Part shown: positions 1-11,200 of the stretch, one piece after another
How positions within the stretch are numbered: position 1 is the stretch's first letter
Layout: each line of letters opens with the position of its first letter
DNA from: Lobosporangium transversale
Taxonomy: Eukaryota; Mortierellomycota; Mortierellomycetes; Mortierellales; Mortierellaceae
Reading direction: 5' to 3'
Assembly (NCBI RefSeq): GCF_002105155.1
Contig: NW_019029052.1
Span: 62,001 to 126,000 of the forward strand
DNA length: 64,000 nt
The notes under the pieces: generated by a model
The model's input: the letters and a program-made list of their open reading frames with translations, nothing else
Database searches by the model: none
Told to the model about the DNA's origin: nothing
Made by a program: the position numbers and the translations under genes

Positions 1-2664
1 CGGCTCATGGTTAACCAGGTGCCCGTCTGTGTGCCCTTGCTCCTGGGTGAATGGGCTCCTCCGTCCTGCTCCACATCCCTGCTGCATCTGGAGATCGAAC
101 TCTCGCATTTGCTCTTCTTGGATTGATTTGATCTCAGATACAGTATGGTCTATAATTCTTCCTGCACCATTGAAGGCCCCCTTTATCCCTTGAGAGAGTA
201 CCACTAGCTGACGATTGACACTTGACATATGCGTCCTGAATGAAGAGGTCAAGTTACAATTAGATGTATCAACGCGTTCTCGTGATCGTATGAAGTCATC
301 AAGGGCTGAAAACTGTGCTCCTAAAACATCAAGTTTCTGCGCTATTGCGGGAGCGTTTGCTGCAAGGCTATCCATCGAGGGAGATCTTGCCTCACTCATT
401 GTTTGGTACAACTTTGCACTAAACTCTCCGAACTCTGGCGATTGAAAGACTGGCATCTGGCAGATATGGTGCATCCGGTAAATCCGGTAATAGCAATTAG
501 CATTGTCGGTAATTTCCATAAGTACAGCCATATCCTGGAGAATAATCTTCCGAAAATGAGCAAGAATAATATTAAAGCATATTTTTGGTATTTCCTCCTC
601 GCGATGGCTTGTTTGTCCTAAAAGGGGTCGATTGTAGTCCTCGGAGCGGTCCATCATGATATTCTCAATTCGCTGCTCCCAGTCTTTGTTCCCTTCAAAC
701 AGGTTCTCAATGAAAGGAAAAATCATTCTCTGAAGTTTGGGATCAGGAATAAGTGTGTTGCGAGGGAGCCAGAATTCCTCATCAGTTCGCGAGAAGCCTG
801 CCATTGCATACGGAACAGCTCTTGAAACTGGATGTAGGTAATGGATCGCCAAGCGAGAATGAAGCCAATTGCCTTGCTGAGATATCTGGTCATGCGATGA
901 TCCATTGAGCATTGCGCGTTGTACTCCAGCTTTGCGACCCGCATGAGTAACTTTATCGCTATGATGGTCTGCCTTATTCATGACCCCTTTCATAGCTCTA
1001 AGAGCAAGAAGTCGCGAGGAAGCGTCAATCCATCAATTACTATTACACTACCATACAAAGCCCTGTATACCCTGTACTTACTTGTAGAGTGAGGTTGAGG
1101 ACATACGGGTTCTATCAGAGGCGCCGAAAATGAGGAAAGTTTCCATCCATTTGTCGTCATGAAAATCAGGAACGTTGTTTTTGTCCTACAGTCAAAAGTT
1201 ACAAATAACAATAGATGTGAGCAATCGAATGTCGGTATAGCCCCGTAACATTAAACAGAAAAAGTATCAGGAACTAACCATCCATAACTCTAATAGATAA
1301 AATCCTAAGGCACCTAAAGGACACAGCTCAACATCTTTATTGCGAATACAAGACGAATAGATAGTGAAGTCCTGATTTGTCTTGCCATGTGTAATCTCAA
1401 GAACAAGGGCAAAAGAAAGTTGGCGCCCATTCTCAGCTGTTGCATGGATATGTGGGAACAGGCTACTCAATTTCGCATCAAGTAAATTTTGGCCACGAGC
1501 AATCAAAAAATGATTCAAAGCAAAGCTAACTCGGTCGCGAGCCCCAAGCAGCTTGTGAGTCTTAGCCCCACCATTCAGAGGTTTGTAAGATCGAGTCCAA
1601 CAAAGTTTCAGGAACTGCTTGAGTTGAGCTGGTGTGTATGCATTATCGACCGACATTCGATATTGGTTCTTGAATTTATTGCTTTGTTGATACCTGCAGA
1701 ACAGCAATTAGGGCAATTACCAATATGCAATATTATATGTTTTAAAACAACATCCACTCCTTCATTTTTCAGGCCTCAAAGTTAAATAATACCACATTAT
1801 GCTGCTGTCTACTCCTACCTTTTTCTGTATGATGAAATGATCCCTCTGAACTCGGATGTACATAGACTTGCCCACGGCTGGTTGCTAGGGTTGGGAACTA
1901 ATGCTCGCTGAGACTGATAGAGCGATATGACCGACTTGACATATGCATCAACTGTCTCTGGAGAAGGGAGATCACCTTCATAATCCATTGTGACGTTGAC
2001 ACGCAATGGCTTGATGCTATAGAAGTCGTCCTCCGCCTGTACTGATTCTTCTGCCACAAGTTCACGCACATAGAGTAAGAATTTCTCGTATGTGACCATG
2101 TCTCCATCCATGAAATGCTTACGCTCGCACCAATCCTATATATATATTATGGGTCAATTAATTGCTATTAATGCCAATCATACCAATAAACATTATTTTT
2201 TGCATTGCTCAACTACTATTCAAATAAGCTCACGCACCACCCAATGCCGCTGATATTGTTGATAATGATACACTGTTCGAGGTGCTAGGGATTTTTCACG
2301 ATCCTTTGCTGCCTCCTGTAGGACCAACGTACAAGCTATTTTGTTATGGATAGCATATGCTGTCTTGTTCGCCAAGGATGCAGCAACATCAGCTCTACTC
2401 GCAGCTGCTATAGGTTGACCTTTACGTCGTTTAGGAGTTGCCGGGTTTTCTTGTAGCGTTATATGCCGCTTTTGGCTTTGAAGTCTTTGTTCCTGAAATT
2501 GGAATTGATCTTGGAGTTGTTGTACCTGAAATTGAAATTGATTTTGGAGTTGAGGCATGCGTATGTGTGAATCTAACTGTCGTCCTAAATCCTGACCAAC
2601 ATTCTGTGGTGATTCTTATTATAATTTCAAGAGTTATTACTTTGGTTTTTTTCTTTCTTTCTTT

Positions 2665-2697
<33 letters not shown>

Positions 2698-2865
2698 GAT
2701 CGACAGCAAGCGACGACTATTGTTTGTAAATAATGCTGAATAACGAATGTGCTCACCAAACCAGCCTTAGCCCGTCAGGCGGCGATAGAGCGATAGACTA
2801 CCTTGAAGAGGACTTCCTGCACTATTCTGTGCATTGGTTGCATTAGATGTGAATAGCGCTTCCAT
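1..2865 (-). CDS. Crypton-type tyrosine recombinase (Ndc10-like domain), 3' end beyond the window
   Basis: The minus strand holds a multi-exon gene whose last exon (about 997 to 1) is open to the left edge. Probable exons are about 2865-2800 (tentative start), 2600-2220, 2139-1818, 1694-1281, 1183-1082 and 997-<1. The third large exon contains A-R-G-Q-N-L near 1500, which fits the catalytic Arg region. The last exon has T-H-A-G-R-K-A-G near 945-920, the H-x-x-R box, followed by a Tyr about 30 residues later (near 840) that fits the nucleophile. This R...HxxR...Y order is that of tyrosine recombinases. The arrangement matches the fungal Crypton/Ndc10 group, whose members are DNA transposons or domesticated DNA-binding proteins. 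A Gln-rich segment lies in the N-terminal exon. Residues after the catalytic domain are non-catalytic and continue out of the window, where a GCR1-like DNA-binding region would be expected. No stop interrupts the parts I read, so it could be functional. The first exon and exact splice sites are uncertain. Confidence 0.7.
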
Positions 2866-5800
2866 GCTATTTAATGCTGAGGAGGAGTGGTGGGGAGTGA
2901 AGGGAAAAGTGATAAAACAAGTAAAGTAAAAATGGTTGCTTATCCCTCTCCATTTACACATCTACACAAACGCCCATTGGTAGTGGTCAAATCGGTATTC
3001 AGGCTGGAGATCACATTCTATACATGTATTTTGTCAATTTTTTATATTACTTTTCTTTGTGATTCAATAAAAAGAAACAAAGTTTGTGATCACATAATTT
3101 CAAAATGTTGGATTTGGGGGTGTGGGGGGGTTTCATTAAATGGATAAATCTTCAGTTGAGGATAAGAAAGTTTAACTGATCATAATGACAGGAAATGAAG
3201 AGAGAAAAAAAGATGTAGATCTACACATCGCACGCAAGAGACATTTATACAGTCGAGGTCAAAGTAGAGCTGCGTATCTGGCTATAGAGCAACATATCCA
3301 GGACACATATGTGTACAGTAAGTGGACATGCGTGAGTCTGATCAATGGTCAAATAACACCAGAGAGAGCACGCACTTGATCGCATGACTTTTGACGGCAT
3401 CCAGCGTAGGTGATCACTATGCGCTAGTACAGACATAGTCCTCAATAGTATAGTCCTTTGTCAAATACCCTCTATAAGCGCAAAAGACGGCGGGTCAGGA
3501 TGGTTTTCATCGAATGTCCAAAGCTTGCCCTGCCAACTGCTTGTACTCTTACCACCATTTAACCGTCTGCCTAGCTCGGAAGATGCCATCCTGTGTTGTT
3601 ATACGCCCTAGATCCTTGACAAAGCACCGCCTACTGGGGTTACTGGCTCAGTCTCCAGAAGCTGCAGACTCTCGCTCTTCAGGCCCTTACTTGGTGCCTT
3701 TATGCATCTTAATAACATAGACATCTGCAGGGAATAGAATAAAAGCTTAGTAACAAAGCTTTTCATGTCTTGACTGTGGATAGAGCTGCTGAAGAGCCCT
3801 CCGCTTCGCTTTCACACAGCCTCAGCATACAGCTAAACAAACACACTAAATAAATGAGTCCTAGTACACCGATCTTTAGGGTAAAGCGCAGGCCATAGCA
3901 ACTAGAAGTTGAGTAAAAAGAAAAATAAATAAATAAAATAAAGTCAGCACTATTACAAGTCTTCAGTGTTAATACAAACGTTACATCACTTGGCACTCTC
4001 ACTGTTACCATTGATGCTTACTTGGAACTTGGCAACATTTACTTCAATGAGCAAGGAAGGAACAGAAAAGGGTCTCAGCTGACCTCGAGAACCTGGTAAT
4101 TACAGCATCGAGTAAAGAACGAGCACCTTGAGCACCTTGATGGCCTTGGGATCTCGAGTATCTTGAGTACCTTGAGCATCTTGATTGACTTGGGTACTCT
4201 AGCTTCTCGAGACTCTAGCATTTAAGCTGACGGCAGTTGGCGACCTTGAGTATTTTATTTTTGACTTGAGGCTTTCCTATGCTCTATATCCAATGTCCCA
4301 TGTCATTTGTCCTAGTGTCCTTTGAGCTATATCCTGTGCACTATGCTCAGAAAAGAGTACGCCAGACGACGTAGCATCAACCGTTGTTGCAGAGTCGCTC
4401 ATCCACTCATTGAATCCTGCTCAAATGAACTATTTAACAAACAATAGTCAACCAAAATCTTTGTGTCTTCAAAGCGGCTCATCATTCGCTTCTGTATTCG
4501 AAAAAAAAGATGACTGTGAGGAAGCTTTGTTCTAAGAGATGAAAGAAAGGTGTACATCAACAAGACGAGCCAATGCTTTGTTGAATAAAGAGATTTTTTT
4601 TAAAAATAAAAATAAAAAATAAAAAAATAAAGAAATAATTATTACCCAACGTTGTAAAGAGTGTCAGACTCTTCGCCTGTCTGCAGATAAGCAAACAGCC
4701 CAGGACGCACCACGAGGAGGTGGTCTGACTATTGCGTCCCGCTAGTCCCGCAACTCTCTGACAGTCCTACGACCAATCGTCATCGAGTACAAACATTGAG
4801 GAGCCTTGTTGAAGCGCTGGGGCAACGTTTTCGCCTGATTCGCACCTGTGGTGGACCAGAACTACTTGCTGATGCAACGCCGCGGGCAGACGCACCAGGA
4901 ACTTAAAAAGCGACTGAGTGAGGTGCAAGATTGGTGAGGGAAAAGAGAGGTATTTATACATCTGGTGACTTTTTTATTCATGCGAAACTAAGGAACTTGA
5001 CAATGGGACTCTTGTTGTCAACAGTGCAAGGCTTTTGGCAAAAAAAGAAAAAGAACGGTAACAACATTAAAGAAGGAAATCGCCAAAACCGTCGTTCGTC
5101 AAATAAGGTTTGCTTTTATTTGTTGGACGTGTCCCTGAAACCAATTTGTGATTTCAAAGAATTGACTGAATAACAAACACATATTCGGCATTTTGCTTTT
5201 TTTTGCGCCTTATTCAAGAAGAAGATTAAATAAGCTGCGCACCTGTGATATCATTCGTTAATTTTCATATGCTCGCAAAGTGGAGAAAGAAAAAACTCCC
5301 ACGGGTGAAGGTGAGAATAGCATTAATAACATTCTATCCTCAAAGATATGCAGGGTCATACATACAACAGCCTCCCTTTCCACAACAAGAGCACGAGCCA
5401 CATTGCTCTCTTTGTATAGTGTACAACAAAGAAAGAAGGAAAAACGGTGAGCAATGTGCTGCAGCTGGAGTAAAAGGACGAGGTTCGGAGCACAGGCTTG
5501 TTAGAAACTCGCATACTCCGTTTTTCATCAGCATTAAGCTCAAGTACCTTTTGGCTCTTAGTAATAGGGCCCACCGGGCACTTACCAGCCAAGTTAGCCA
5601 TTTGACTCTCTTCTCCTATCCTCTCTTCATCCCTAACAAGGAATAGGATAGACTATTCGTGGGAACTTGTACTGCGGCAGTTTTTGTCCGAACAGACTTT
5701 TTACAAATAAGCGTTGATACATTGTTTCCTCATTTTCATTTGAAATGTGACAGATGACATCAAAGGCACGTATTGTTGTTGATATTTTATTGGTCGCTCT

Positions 5801-5992
5801 TGAGCGTACAGCAAGCAAGGTACTTAGTACATCGCACTTTTGAAATCCAATCAGTTCTCTCTCTTACACATTTTCCATTTTTGTTTTCATACTGTGCCCA
5901 CAGGTGAAAGAGTATAGAATATACCCTTGCCTATTTAGCCATCATTCTCCCTACATTTCAACCATACCCAGCCTCGCTCATCTTAATTTTCA
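2866..5992. other. Gene-poor stretch between the Crypton gene and the first Crinkler
   Basis: I find no convincing gene here. The longest open frame (5245-5646, plus, 133 codons) has no recognisable motif and biased composition. The stretch holds an imperfect CTTGAG-rich repeat near 4110-4210, a T-rich tract just before 2695, and A-rich tracts near 4590-4640. No tRNA-like B box or rRNA sequence was seen. Confidence 0.5.
4110..4215. repeat. Imperfect CTTGAG/CATCTTGA repeat
   Basis: The segment repeats variants of the words CACCTTGAGCACCTTGAT, ATCTTGAGTACCTTGAG and CATCTTGATTGACTTG several times in about 100 bases. Units are 12-15 bases and degenerate. It looks like an old minisatellite. There is no open frame through it that resembles a protein. 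Confidence 0.45.
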
Positions 5993-8886
5993 ATGGCCAC
6001 CACAAGGAGCTCAACACAAAAAAAAATGGCTGCGAATGAGCCTGAGGATGTCTCCACACTCAATAAACGAAAAAGAGAAAACCAACACCCACAACGAAAA
6101 AAGCGCGCCATCCCACTGCTGCTGCTGAACTGCGCTGTCGAGGGAGAAGCAACGTCGTTCCCAGTAGAGATTTTCTGCGATAAATCGGTCGGGATGCTCA
6201 AGCAAGCAATCTACCCCAATATTACTGTGGATCCAAGCATTAAGCCCAAAGATCTCACCCTCTACAAGGTCTCCATCCCTGACAAAGGCGAGGCCATCTT
6301 TGAGTCAGAAATCGAGTCAAAAGAGGCTCTCACAATCGCGTCAATGGAGCTTTGGGAGATATTTAATTCTGAACTTCCAAGGCAAATTATCCATGTTCTT
6401 GTCAAGCCACCACGGCAAGGTATGGCTGCAATTTAGTTTTTATTTGTTATTGGAGAGATGTGTCTCTGCTACACTTTGGATATCATCTCTATAAAAGAAT
6501 TTGAAAAGTTGTCCCCATGGCTTGTGCACATCCTCAGACTCCCACTGCTATCCTTTCACAACGTTGTTAGAGCTTATTTTCATTCTCAACACGGTCTTAT
6601 AATAATCGTCTGACTGTTTATTTGCCCATGTGAATACTTAGCAATTTCAGAAAGAGATCGAGGAGATAGTGATTTAAACGGCAAATTTGCATTACTGCAT
6701 CGATGACCATTTATGTCACGAACCTTGAAACATTATTGTTTCTCGTATCGCTCACTCGTCTTACTTTTGAAAAACACAGAAGAGGGTCCCACAAAACGTC
6801 GTCGTTTGTCAGAGGTTCGGCCACACTATACTCACCACGACGGCAAGCAAGTGTCATTGCCCCGATTCCCGGTAGATATGCTTAAGGATACCAGCAACCT
6901 TCCAGAACAGCCATCTGCTTTTTCTCATTTCCTACAAGTAAAAGCGGGCGACCAAATCATGGCAAGGAGTCTCGGTCAATTGCCCAAGTGCTTTGCTGAA
7001 GGGATTTATGGTAGTGAGTTTATAGTTTCAGAACAGATGATGGACTTATGGGAGCAAATTAGTGAGGATACTCAATTGCCGTTTAGGAAGTGCCTATCTG
7101 GCCCCTGGGAGTCGGAAAATCATATATCGCTTGGTTTCTAGCTGCCAAGGCATACGCCCATAGATGGACAGTCCTCTATATCCCCGACGCTAAGGATCTC
7201 CAGGGATGTGAAACAGTGAAAGATGCAGCGACCATTATATGTCAGCGCTTTATAGCTCTCAACAAAGACATTCTAACAGTAGAGCAGATTGCAAAAATGA
7301 TTGATTTTGAGGATACAACAAAATCCCTTGTGGTTTCAACTGCTAGATACATTTTACGCAACCTACTCCAACAAAGTCAACGGAAAGCTCTTTTCGTTAT
7401 TGATAGGCATGAAGCCTTGTTTCCAGATGATGATAAAGCCTCAGTAACAAATAAGCTTGCTTTTTTATATTGTTTGAGATCCCTTGATACATGGGGGGCA
7501 CACAATGCTGGAGCGTGTGTAATATTTACAGGGACTGCGCATGGGAACTTTGAGAGGATTATTCTCAGGAACTTGTCTAATTACCTTTTCCACGTTGGAC
7601 CATTATCTCCACTCACATTCGACAAGCTATTTGATGCTGTACTTGCCCATCTTCATCCAAGCACTCGAGATAGTCTCAGGAAGCGCAAGGACAATGTTAT
7701 TAGGATCACCAACCGCGTTCCGCACGATTTGATCAGCATGGCTGAATTGATTGGAACAAGACAACTCTCAAAAGAGCAAATGGATGCCACTTTAGCACAA
7801 TATGAACAGGACTGTCCCGATTACTATGCTAGCGTGGCATGGAGCTATTTCAACAAGCTCAAAGGAGAATGGAAGGAAAACATTATTCAGCTGTTGACAA
7901 AAAAGTTCTTACCTAAATGTCACCCCTCATATTCCGAGACCTTTGAATGGGAATTCATAGGCTCAGGACTGGTTTACAGAGGAGCGGAATACTGTCCCAT
8001 TAACTATGCTGCACAAAAGGCGTTACTAGGTTTATACAAAATCGTCCCATTGCCAGAACCTCTTCGTATTGCACTTGCTTCAGATGATTTAAATGGTGAC
8101 CAATTTCGACAGGCCCTATTTCAGGAGCTTATTTGGGGGCCTATTTATACATTCCAGTCAACAGATCTTGCAGGCGGAAACAAGAAGGACATTGTTCTCA
8201 ACGTCTCGGGATACGAGCGATTAAGAAAACCGCCTAAGAAGCTTGAAACTAGTAGGAATAATGGCAAAGGGATCCTGATAAACGGAAGCTCAGATGTACG
8301 ATTCGATTTCATATTGGGCTACATGTTCATCCAAGTGTTAATTAGTTCGTTTACGACACATAGCAGCCCAGAGAAGTCAGCATGCATTGACAATGCATTT
8401 TCGACGAGGGACGAAGTCATAAACAAGAACCAGATTGAGGAATATTTAGATGCTGCATTTGGTGGTGTTCACCAAGCAACTATGACGACTGAAGAGCCTG
8501 CTGATGACAAGGACTGTGGCGAGAATGATGACGAGAATGATGACAAGAACGATAATAAAACCGATAGCGTGAGGAGTAATGATAAGTAGGGAATAGGTAA
8601 AAAGAGCAATAAGGAGAGGGGTAACAACAAGAGCGATGGCGAAGGAAACAATGGTAGAAATACTAAAAAAATGAATAGTATTGTTAAGGATAGTAATGAC
8701 AACAAAAAGAGAAAGGTTATCAAGAAGTTTGCAGTCACTAGAGATGGAAAGCTCTGCGATGACTTCCAAATTGTCTACATCCATGGTAACCAAAGTGGAG
8801 GGCCTCCTAATCACACAGGCAAAGTCATCGAATATCCTCACAAACCGTGTGTTGTGAGAGTTTATGCTCTTCATTCGGTCAACTGA
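5993..8886 (+). pseudogene. Crinkler CRN-1: ubiquitin-like header plus P-loop NTPase body, broken
   Basis: The header exon is 5993-6419. It has a basic, NLS-like stretch (KRKRENQHPQRKKR), then a beta-grasp, ubiquitin-like segment with V-E-G-E-A-T-S-F and L-K-Q-A-I, and it ends in I-I-H-V-L-V-K-P-P, the Crinkler header/body junction. A GT-AG intron (6420-6779) follows. The body exon begins at 6780 with a second basic cluster (T-K-R-R-R-L). Breaks seen: one base is missing in the Walker A codons near 7104, shifting the frame; the Walker B box reads F-V-I-D-R-H-E-A where sister copies have D-E-H-G; an in-frame TAG lies at 8587-8589 inside an Asp/Asn/Lys-rich insert. The frame then resumes to 8886 with the family's C-terminal I-V-Y-I-H-G and N-H-T-G words. 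The family is known as host-targeted effectors or conflict proteins with NTPase and nuclease bodies. Several breaks at functional sites make a live product unlikely, though the frameshift beside a C run could be a sequencing error. Confidence 0.8.
6470..6550 (+). repeat. Crinkler intron element, copy A (diverged left arm)
   Basis: Inside the CRN-1 junction intron, TTTGGATATCATCTC leads to CTATAAAAGAATTTGAAAAG, then TTGTCCCCATGG and, about 20 bases on, CAGACTCCCACTGCTAT. The same words recur near 9705, 50150, 52755 and 55680. The right arm here reads AAAAGTTGTCCCC rather than AAAAGTCGCCCC, and the left arm is degraded. Confidence 0.7.
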
Positions 8887-9655
8887 GGAAAGAGCACTTA
8901 CAAAAAATGACATTGATACGTATGTAGCTAAGAGAACAAGCACGTTTCACGTTATAGTTTGGACGTACTACGGAACTCGCAGCGAGACATGGAAGAAGAA
9001 GTTCGCTAAAAGTCTTGCAACAGTCTTCCTTGTCAACAACTCGCAGAGTAATGATTTTGAATGGGATTTTCGTGACCTAGGGCTTATCTATCGTCTCAAC
9101 AAGGACGGCAGAGCCATGAACTATGTCTTGTGCCTCCCAGCGCAGAAAGCACTCTTTCAGGCATTTACAAACATACCTCATCATGAGCATATTCTGAGGC
9201 AAGTTAGTCTTGGAGAGGTAGGTGATGATTTCAAGTTGACACTGTTGGTCCGGTTTTTGACTTTAACCAAGCCAATCGTTCTCAGAGCAACAAACCTTTG
9301 CGGCAAGGACCTAATGGAGATTAAACTGGACTTTAAGGGTCATGGGACAATCCAACAAGGCAAGACCTCTTTCATACATGGCTATGGACATGTACTAAGT
9401 CATTGTCATCCAACTTATCCTCGCTTTGATTTCATACTCGACACAATGTTTATCCAGGTGTTCGCAGTAACTGGATTTATAATAGTTTACATGTGTGGTT
9501 CCTCTGGTGCACAAAACCACACTGGATTAGTCGACAAGTACAAAGATCTTCTTCATGTCAGCTTCGACGAGCTCAAAGAGTTTAGAACTTTTGTCACAGT
9601 ATACAGTAATAATATAGTTCTTAATCCTATAAAAAGGCTTGTCATAGAAATCTAG
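8861..9655 (+). pseudogene. Crinkler fragment: 5'-truncated copy of the 54.2-55.6 kb body
   Basis: From about 8861 the sequence closely follows 54657-55580 at the DNA level, including long identical runs around K-K-F-A-K-S-L-A-T-V-F and F-R-D-L-G-L-I-Y-R-L-N-K. It starts in the middle of the body, so the P-loop and Walker B boxes are absent. A segment of about 185 bases is deleted just after the M-F-I-Q-V word near 9462. The join lands inside V-T-G-F-x-I-V-Y-M. The ending differs from the 55.58 kb copy. The 3' flank (to about 9755) also matches 55580-55730, so the duplication unit extends past the gene. It abuts CRN-1 with no intergenic gap. The frame is open (about 263 codons) but the product would be a partial domain. 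Confidence 0.75.
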
Positions 9656-9704
9656 TAAACACAATTCTTTATTTTGAGATGTATCACGGCTAAAACATTT
9701 GACT

Positions 9705-9790
9705 GGGGGCGACTTTGGATCTCATCTCTATAAAAGAATTTAAAAAGTCGCCCCCACGATCCGTGCACATTCTCAGACTCCCACTGCTAT
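9705..9790 (+). repeat. Crinkler intron element, copy B (perfect 12-bp inverted arms)
   Basis: GGGGGCGACTTT at 9705-9716 and its exact reverse complement AAAGTCGCCCCC at 9744-9755 flank a 27-base loop that contains CTATAAAAG. The downstream words GTGCACATTCTCAGACTC and CCACTGCTAT match copy A. It lies between the truncated fragment and the headerless CRN-2, where a header/body intron would sit if a header were present. Confidence 0.8.
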
Positions 9791-9841
9791 TTTTTAAACG
9801 TCAATTTTCAAACCAATAACCTTATTACACCCTCATTTTAG

Positions 9842-11200
9842 CTCAGAAACGACCTCACGGACATGAGCCCGATACCCCTCGAAAGGTTTTCATCCGATGG
9901 TCCAATAGCCTTGCATTCTACTTTGATCGAATTGCCCAATGATACAAGCCAGAATCGCGTGATAAATTTAAAGCCACACTTGGAAAAGATGTGGGTGACC
10001 AAGTCGAATTGCCATATATTGGACAAGAACTAAAACACTATGGGGAAGGCTTCCAGGGCAAATCGTTCATTATCACTGAACAGATGATGGAGCTGCGGAA
10101 CAAATTCTCCGTGGATAGCGATGGTCCAATCAAGAGGGTATTGGCTGGACTGATGGGTGTCGGCAAATCCTACCTTGCAATATTCCTTGCAGCAAAAGCG
10201 TATGCAGAAGGCTGGCCAACACTTTATGTCGCGAATGCCGCTGCACTAGCCAAGTCGGCTGTCGTTGTAGCAACTAACGAAATATGCCTCCGATCCTTTG
10301 TCCTTAATAAGGGCCTGTTGACTACTTTAGGCCTTGAAACCTTGATGCCGGACGAAAACTCTAAGGACGATCCCATAGTTTTTGCCGTCGAGATAATTTT
10401 GTCCAAGATACTTTGTCAAAAGAGCAAGAAAACTCTCGTAATCATTGATGAACATGGCGAACTTTTCCGCAAGGACAATGGGTAAAAGCCTGACCTTTTG
10501 AGCCCATGAATGCACCTAACTTTATGGCCCCGGGATAAGAATGGCGCTCGGGTTGTCTTCACAGGGACGGTACATGCTTCACATGAAAGAGTCTACATCT
10601 CGTATGACATCGAGAATTGGGTGGAGTTTGTTGGGCCTTTATCGAACAATATCTTCGACAGGACTCTATCTTTGAGTGTCTTGCCATCGAGGGATGCCGT
10701 AATAAAGGAGGTAGAGAGAGTAACCAATAATGTCCCAAGAGAGGTCGTTAAATTAATAGACTATATTGGTGATGCCAGCGGACTTGATGACAGTACCATT
10801 CAACAAAGGATCGGCAGATTCGAATCGGAGCGGTGCAACACATTCTATAAAAAATCAAAGGAATACTTCAATACACTCAGTGAGGGCCAACAAAATCCTC
10901 AACATTCTGCTCTATCTGCAATATTTCGCCCAGATATACGTGGGGCACTGGACCTTAAGGAGAAATTGAACGAACCTAAGTTCATTGATCTTGGCTTGAT
11001 TTATCGAAGTTGGATTAATAAGAGAGTTGAGCACTATTTCTTATGCCCACCGGCAGAGGAGGCTCTCCTAGACATATAGAGAGAGGCGCTACTCCCTAAA
11101 GATTCTATTAATGCCCTGATGAATGAGGACTTGGATCCCCACGAGTTTGAGGGCTTGTTGTTCCAAATTTCCGTTCGTTACAGGGTTTCTTCAACCATTA
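9842..11200 (+). pseudogene. Crinkler CRN-2: headerless P-loop NTPase body, broken
   Basis: No header lies upstream. The body starts after an intron-type CATTTTAG acceptor at 9841, preceded by element copy B, so it looks like a body that lost its header. It keeps Walker A (G-L-M-G-V-G-K-S-Y near 10150) and Walker B (V-I-I-D-E-H-G-E-L-F near 10440). It also keeps T-G-T-V-H and the N-N-V-P-R-E word shared with its sisters. Breaks are a frameshift near 9990 and in-frame stops TAA 10483-10485, TGA 10507-10509 and TAG 11077-11079. Homology to the intact copy fades after about 11190, in the region leading to the nuclease-like end, which is missing. From 11200 to 11600 I see only decayed sequence. 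Confidence 0.75.

Noticed and set aside
4640..4790. Possible structured RNA near repeated GTCAGACTCT/CTGACAGTCC words
   Set aside because: Only a few base pairs can form, and there are no tRNA A/B boxes or snRNA-like sequences.
5245..5646. 133-codon plus open frame in a gene-poor region
   Set aside because: No motif, no coherent codon bias, and no splice context. A shadow minus frame rich in Cys is equally unsupported.
7541..7732. Alternative frame inside CRN-1
   Set aside because: It is a shadow; the main frame is clearly homologous to the other Crinkler bodies here.
8446..8943. 165-codon minus open frame
   Set aside because: It is antisense to the Asp/Asn/Lys low-complexity insert of CRN-1 and reads as Leu/Ile/Val repeats.
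10483..10530. Possible small intron starting GTAAAAG in CRN-2
   Set aside because: No acceptor at a workable distance, and the frame resumes in register. Paired in-frame stops are the simpler reading.
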